From contig CP070627.1 of assembly GCA_020355945.1 (NCBI GenBank), forward strand, positions 291,950-309,324: 17,375 nucleotides of DNA, written 5' to 3'. The position numbers were made by a program, and so were the translations under genes. This DNA comes from Candidatus Aminicenantota bacterium (lineage in GTDB: Bacteria > Acidobacteriota > Aminicenantia > UBA2199). Of this stretch, positions 14,126 to 17,375 are shown in pieces. The notes under the pieces were generated by a model. It was given only the letters and a program-made list of their open reading frames with translations. It was not told the DNA's origin and did not search any database. Within the stretch, counting starts at the first letter, position 1; each line of letters starts with the position of its first letter.

Positions 14126-14168
14126 TAATAGTTGGAAAGATGGGTTTTGCATACAAAAGGAGAGAAAA

Positions 14169-14988
14169 ATGAAAAGAGTAATTGTTTTGTTAGGCTTTAC
14201 GTGTTTTGTGTTAATCGGATTATGTTTTGTTTTATCAACCAGTATTCCATTGCATGCTGCCATACCGGCATCTGAGCGAGCTGCATTGATAGCCCTTTAC
14301 AATGCCACAAACGGTGACAATTGGTCTAATAATGACGGATGTGGCTGCGGCATATCCTGGTTATCCCAATAATACAAAAGCGGGCTGGGGTTACATGATG
14401 CTGACCAACTTCTTACCCAACAGCGGTAACGGCACCTTTGTGATTCATGCTGTTGTCACCGATGTTGTTGGCAAAACTACAACGTTAGGAACAAAAACCA
14501 TCCACTGTGACAATGCTAATGCAGTAAAACCTTTTGGCGCTATTGATACCCCCACCCAGGGAGGCACTGCATCCGGTAGTAACTTTATCAACTGGGGCTG
14601 GGTATTGACCCCCCAGCCCAATCATATACCCACAGACGGCTCTACCATTAATGTTTATGTTGATGGTGTCAACCTGGGCAATCCCAACTACAATATATAC
14701 AGGTCCGATATAGCCACTTTATTCCCTGGTTTTGCCAATAGTGACGGAGCAGTCGGTTACTTTAATTTAGATACCACAGCTTATGCCAATGGCGTGCATA
14801 CCATCCAGTGGACCGCCAGGGACAGTAGAGGTAATATTGACGGTATTGGCAGCAGGTACTTTTCCATTAGAAATATCAAAAACCCCTGTTTAAGTAAACA
14901 ATCCAACCAGGAGAATAAAAAAAAGGTGCCAGGCAAGTTATTGATTCTCACCAGGGGGATAAACGTTTCCGGTTTAAAGAGCCGGTGA
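14169..14988 (+). pseudogene. secreted LRR/Ig-like domain protein, frameshifted internal-deletion pseudogene
   Basis: The first frame (14169-14372) begins after AGGAG (14158-14162) with a signal peptide (KR then VIVLLGFTCFVLIGLCFVLS, cleavage near LHAA) and continues ASERAALIALYNATNGDNWS, the entry of secreted leucine-rich-repeat proteins. Near 14340 the homology moves to the +1 frame: DVAAAYPGYPNNTKAGWGYM, then KPFGAIDTPTQGGTASGSNF and YANGVHTIQWTARDSRGNID with IGSRYFSI, an Ig-like repeat found in large bacterial secreted proteins. The LRR part between is missing. Thus a large gene lost its middle and its frame. After RYFSI the sequence runs into an A-run and the inverted repeat at 14925. 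The 3' end overlaps a NACHT fragment in another frame. Confidence 0.7.
14925..14936 (+). repeat. right copy of 12-base inverted repeat, at a gene-fragment junction
   Basis: GGTGCCAGGCAA, preceded by an A-run, sits exactly where the Ig-like homology ends and the NACHT-protein frame begins. GGTGCCAGGCA-type words are common in dispersed bacterial repeats (recalled, not searched). Confidence 0.6.
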
Positions 14989-15542
14989 AAACCGCCGGAG
15001 AATTGATGTGGAATTTTATAGAAGCCCAGGTAGCCAAATGGTTCGATCACAACAGTTTAACCGAAGCAAAGAAATGGTATTACAAATTCCTGTTAAACAT
15101 CCTGCTGCCAGCCCTGGGTTTCGAAATGGCGAAACAGGGCCGATTCAAATTGGAAAGAGAAGAATTGTACGCGATTTTTGAAAAGTACTGGATGCGGTTT
15201 TCCAGGGAGGATTTTTTCCTGGCCTTTCCCGGGTATGAAAAATATGAAGACGGCCTCCCACTGGGGGAATGTGCCAACGATAAAGAAAAGCGCAAGCGGA
15301 GAACGGATATTTTGCATACCATAACGGAAAGCTTATCCATGATGGTAGGGGAAGGGGGATCGTTCCTATTTTTGCATAGGGATTACCGGGATTTCTTTGC
15401 AGCGGTGCACCTCTCGAACGAGGCCAGCATAAGTGTAAGCAAGGGGCAGAAGCCAACAGGATTGAATGAGCAGGTAATGGATTATCCAGTGCGGCGGATG
15501 ATGGAAGAAATAGCCCTCATTACTGGTGCAGTGGAGTCGTAA
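14937..15542 (+). pseudogene. internal fragment of a NACHT/STAND NTPase
   Basis: The frame is open from 14919 and reads VIDSHQGDKRFRFKEPVKTA then GELMWNFIEAQVAKWF from just after the repeat. The earliest usable start is GTG 14985. LEREELYAIFEKYW looks like the winged-helix part that follows a NACHT domain, and GSFLFLHRDYRDFFAAVHLS is the characteristic F-L-H-x-x-x-x-x-F-x-A-A block. The P-loop, Walker B and N-terminal effector are absent, and the C-terminal sensor repeats are missing after the stop at 15540-15542. NACHT proteins act in anti-phage defence or regulation; this piece cannot hydrolyse NTP. It is a remnant of a gene cut at both ends. Confidence 0.7.
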
Positions 15543-15565
15543 CTAAAAGAAAAAGGAACATGTAA

Positions 15566-15589
15566 GTTTTCCAGTTTTCCTGTTTTCCA
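15566..15589 (+). repeat. three tandem GTTTTCCW units
   Basis: GTTTTCCA, GTTTTCCT, GTTTTCCA in direct succession, ending 34 bases before the -35 box of the downstream promoter. Confidence 0.7.
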
Positions 15590-15623
15590 AATTTGAGTGA
15601 AGATTTAGGGATTTCTTCATCTA

Positions 15624-15652
15624 TTGACATATCATAATATTTCTCTTATAAT
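15624..15652 (+). promoter_or_regulatory. perfect consensus sigma-70 promoter
   Basis: TTGACA (15624-15629), exactly 17 bases, TATAAT (15647-15652). Transcription should start at about 15659, which is the GTG that opens the glycosyltransferase frame. Confidence 0.8.
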
Positions 15653-15658
15653 ACCCTT

Positions 15659-17152
15659 GTGGTTAATTGTAATAATCGCTTATTATGTCCACGCCATACG
15701 GCCGGAAAAAAAGATTATGAAGGAGATAAAGTAGAATCTTCGGCCTCTATTTTACATCATATTAAGATTGCCCACTTAATGGCAGATTACTCGTTGACTT
15801 ACAATCCACTCTTTTTTGGCCAATTCGCTTTGCTGCAAGATTTTGCGGCAAACTGGAACGTACTTCGGTATAACAACCGGAATATTCCTGTCCGTCATTA
15901 CTATTTAGGCTCCAACGTTTCCGGTGCTTTTTCAAAGGCAGTTCCCGATCCCACCGGAAATAATCATGCTTATATAGACACGGTATCACAACTATGTGAA
16001 GAGGGATTACCCGTATTTGCCCTGTCCCATTTTATTCACAAAGATTCACTGGCTTTACTACAGTTATGTGATCTGAAATCACATTTTCCGAACCTGGTTT
16101 TACTGGTTATTTTACACTGCACCAGGGATGAGTTTTTGCGTCCCTGGTCTGACTCGACTCCTTTACATAACAAGAGGTCCAGGCGGCAGGCAAAACGGGC
16201 TGAAGATTTTAGATTTAGTCTGAGCCTCCTTGCCAAAAAAGGAGCAGTCGATGCTTTTATAGCAGTCAGCGAATCAACAAAACAATCGTATATTAAAATG
16301 GGTAAGACACCTTCAATTTCCCCCGATTTGATAACAGTGATTGACAATGGCGTGGATGTGAAGTTTTACCTGATACCGGGCAGGGGGAAAAAAGCAAAAT
16401 ATCGTTTAAAATACGGGATTCCTGGAGGAATGGTAATCGGGTGCACCAACCGCTGGACCCAAACAAAAGGTAAAGATATTCTTGAATCATTACTGGATCA
16501 CCTGGAACGGGAAGCCAATACCTTCCCTACGACTTTTCTCTTTCCCTTGATCATCCACGATCAGCTTTTTCAATTTATTAAAAGCATACCGAAGCGGTAT
16601 CCCAGGTTATACGAGATGAATCGAATTAGAGGTTTCCTGGATGTTTCCAAACTAAAAATTTCTCCTTTTAAATGCAATCTCGCCGCAATAAAGCGTAAAT
16701 ACCATTCTGAAATCCAAAAGCAGGCAAAATCGATACTTAAGGTTTTTAACAGGATATCAATGGGTTTTCTTGATCATCCGATTTATACACTTTTGGATGT
16801 ATATCTACGGCCATCGATTGCCGAGGCTTTCGGCCTCAGTATAGTCGAGGCCTATTTCTGCGGTATTCCTGTTCTCGGCAGCAACCGCGGCGGCTGTGGG
16901 CAACTAATACTCCCGGAACACCAGGTCTATTACACCAGTGATATAAATTTACATAGTTGTTCGGAAAATCCAGCAAATCAAGCATACCTCAAGGCGATCA
17001 ACCAGGTTTCCGAGGCTTTTTTCAAACTGCTCACCATGACAGCCAGGGCTCCTTTACCGGCACGAATACTGAGGACACGAATGATAAGAGCCGGTTATAG
17101 TACCAGGAAGATGATTGGCAGATATAACCGCTTTCTAAGGAGATTTTTATGA
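15659..17152 (+). CDS. GT4 family glycosyltransferase
   Basis: A 497-residue GT-B enzyme, longer than the usual 350-420. The donor domain has VIDNGVDVKFY (227-237), IGCTNRWTQTKGKDIL (260-275) and DVYLRPSIAEAFGLSIVEAY (380-399), with the E-x7-E pair E389/E397, followed by CGIPVLGSNRGG. The N-terminal acceptor domain contains KIAHLMADYSLTYNPLF and VFALSHFIHKDS; a basic stretch NKRSRRQAKRAEDFRFS (171-187) precedes AVDAFIAVSESTKQSYIK. An insertion with HDQLFQFIKSIPKRYPRLYE (300-319) accounts for part of the extra length. The start is uncertain: GTG 15659 has no ribosome site but coincides with the predicted transcription start, while homology is only convincing from residue 25 or so. It ends after AAGGAG, beside the next gene. 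Confidence 0.8.
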   Translation: MVNCNNRLLCPRHTAGKKDYEGDKVESSASILHHIKIAHLMADYSLTYNPLFFGQFALLQDFAANWNVLRYNNRNIPVRHYYLGSNVSGAFSKAVPDPTGNNHAYIDTVSQLCEEGLPVFALSHFIHKDSLALLQLCDLKSHFPNLVLLVILHCTRDEFLRPWSDSTPLHNKRSRRQAKRAEDFRFSLSLLAKKGAVDAFIAVSESTKQSYIKMGKTPSISPDLITVIDNGVDVKFYLIPGRGKKAKYRLKYGIPGGMVIGCTNRWTQTKGKDILESLLDHLEREANTFPTTFLFPLIIHDQLFQFIKSIPKRYPRLYEMNRIRGFLDVSKLKISPFKCNLAAIKRKYHSEIQKQAKSILKVFNRISMGFLDHPIYTLLDVYLRPSIAEAFGLSIVEAYFCGIPVLGSNRGGCGQLILPEHQVYYTSDINLHSCSENPANQAYLKAINQVSEAFFKLLTMTARAPLPARILRTRMIRAGYSTRKMIGRYNRFLRRFL

Positions 17153-17153
17153 G

Positions 17154-17375
17154 GTGATAATACAGGCTATGTATCATTTTAACCGGCATCCTCATATAAT
17201 TTTTGCCCAGCCCCACCAGGTATCGGGTCTTGAAGTTTTGGGAAATTATATTGTGGTCATCGATATAGCATTTGCACTGCCCACACTGCCTGGGGAATAT
17301 CCTTTGTGCCATCCGCAGGCTCGACAATATTATGAGAAAGAGCTGGAAAAAACCACTTTTTCTTTTATCCATAAA
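17154..17375 (+). CDS. unknown protein, 5' part, cut by window edge
   Basis: A frame opens at GTG 17154, two bases after the glycosyltransferase stop, with AAGGAG (17138-17143) ten bases upstream, and stays open for 74 codons to the right edge. An ATG at 17169 is another possible start. An ATG-AGG-TGA mini-frame at 17149-17157 overlaps it. The peptide (MYHFNRHPHIIFAQPHQVSG, then LEVLGNYIVVIDIAFALP) is proline- and histidine-rich and I do not recognise it. Spacing shows it belongs to the same operon as the glycosyltransferase. Confidence 0.5.
   Translation, partial: MIIQAMYHFNRHPHIIFAQPHQVSGLEVLGNYIVVIDIAFALPTLPGEYPLCHPQARQYYEKELEKTTFSFIHK

Larger units (their letters stand above)
13810..14168. 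other. gene-free, repeat-rich spacer
   Basis: No credible gene. It holds, in order, a GC hairpin (13879-13897), AATGTT/AACATT arms (13901-13906, 13915-13920), two tandem repeats, dispersed repeat copy 3 (14021-14040), a possible promoter and a palindrome (14100-14125). Composition swings between GC-rich repeat and AT-rich leader. Confidence 0.6.

Noticed and set aside
17031..17372. 113-codon minus-strand frame at the right edge
   Set aside because: Overlaps the glycosyltransferase end and the coupled downstream frame; low-complexity peptide with no recognisable features.

Overview
The window looks like accessory DNA from an anaerobic bacterium, probably metagenomic and possibly Desulfobacterota-like. 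That is a guess from gene content: a 2-oxoacid:ferredoxin oxidoreductase, many radical SAM enzymes, a pRiA4b ORF-3 family protein, a MNT/HEPN pair and a NACHT remnant. No tRNA, rRNA or CRISPR array was seen.

Layout. (1) 1-655, minus strand: the 5' part of a KorA-type 2-oxoacid:ferredoxin oxidoreductase alpha subunit, clearly more GC-rich than the rest and running off the left edge. It abuts, head to head, a radical SAM/SPASM gene that has lost its radical SAM core, so a recombination or assembly junction lies near 668-690. (2) About 675-8557, plus strand: a tightly packed operon with repeated 4-base ATGA overlaps. It holds the SPASM remnant, a DegT-family sugar aminotransferase, a methyltransferase, three glycosyltransferases, a P-loop ATPase-methyltransferase fusion and a shortened MiaB/RimO-like radical SAM enzyme. 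Stubs of a formylglycine-generating-enzyme-like gene and of a possible metallophosphoesterase sit between genes. (3) 11558-8614, minus strand: a convergent operon of two radical SAM/SPASM enzymes, a PHP-domain stub and a methyltransferase, apparently started by a leaderless promoter. (4) 11.6-15.6 kb: a decaying accessory region with a small unknown gene, a MntA/HepT pair that looks inactivated on both sides, a pRiA4b ORF-3-like gene, an LRR/Ig-like secreted-protein pseudogene and a NACHT fragment, scattered with short GC-rich repeats. (5) 15624 to the end: a perfect consensus promoter driving a GT4 glycosyltransferase and a following gene cut by the right edge.

How the genes may work together (inference). 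Regions 2, 3 and 5 supply sugar amination, several glycosyl transfers, methylations and four radical SAM genes, one of them broken. This fits synthesis and decoration of a cell-surface glycan or another glycosylated product. The P-loop-methyltransferase fusion, the TRAM-less MiaB relative and the SPASM paralogues on both strands are the parts least explained by an ordinary glycan locus. The many gene stubs suggest a locus that is being shuffled.
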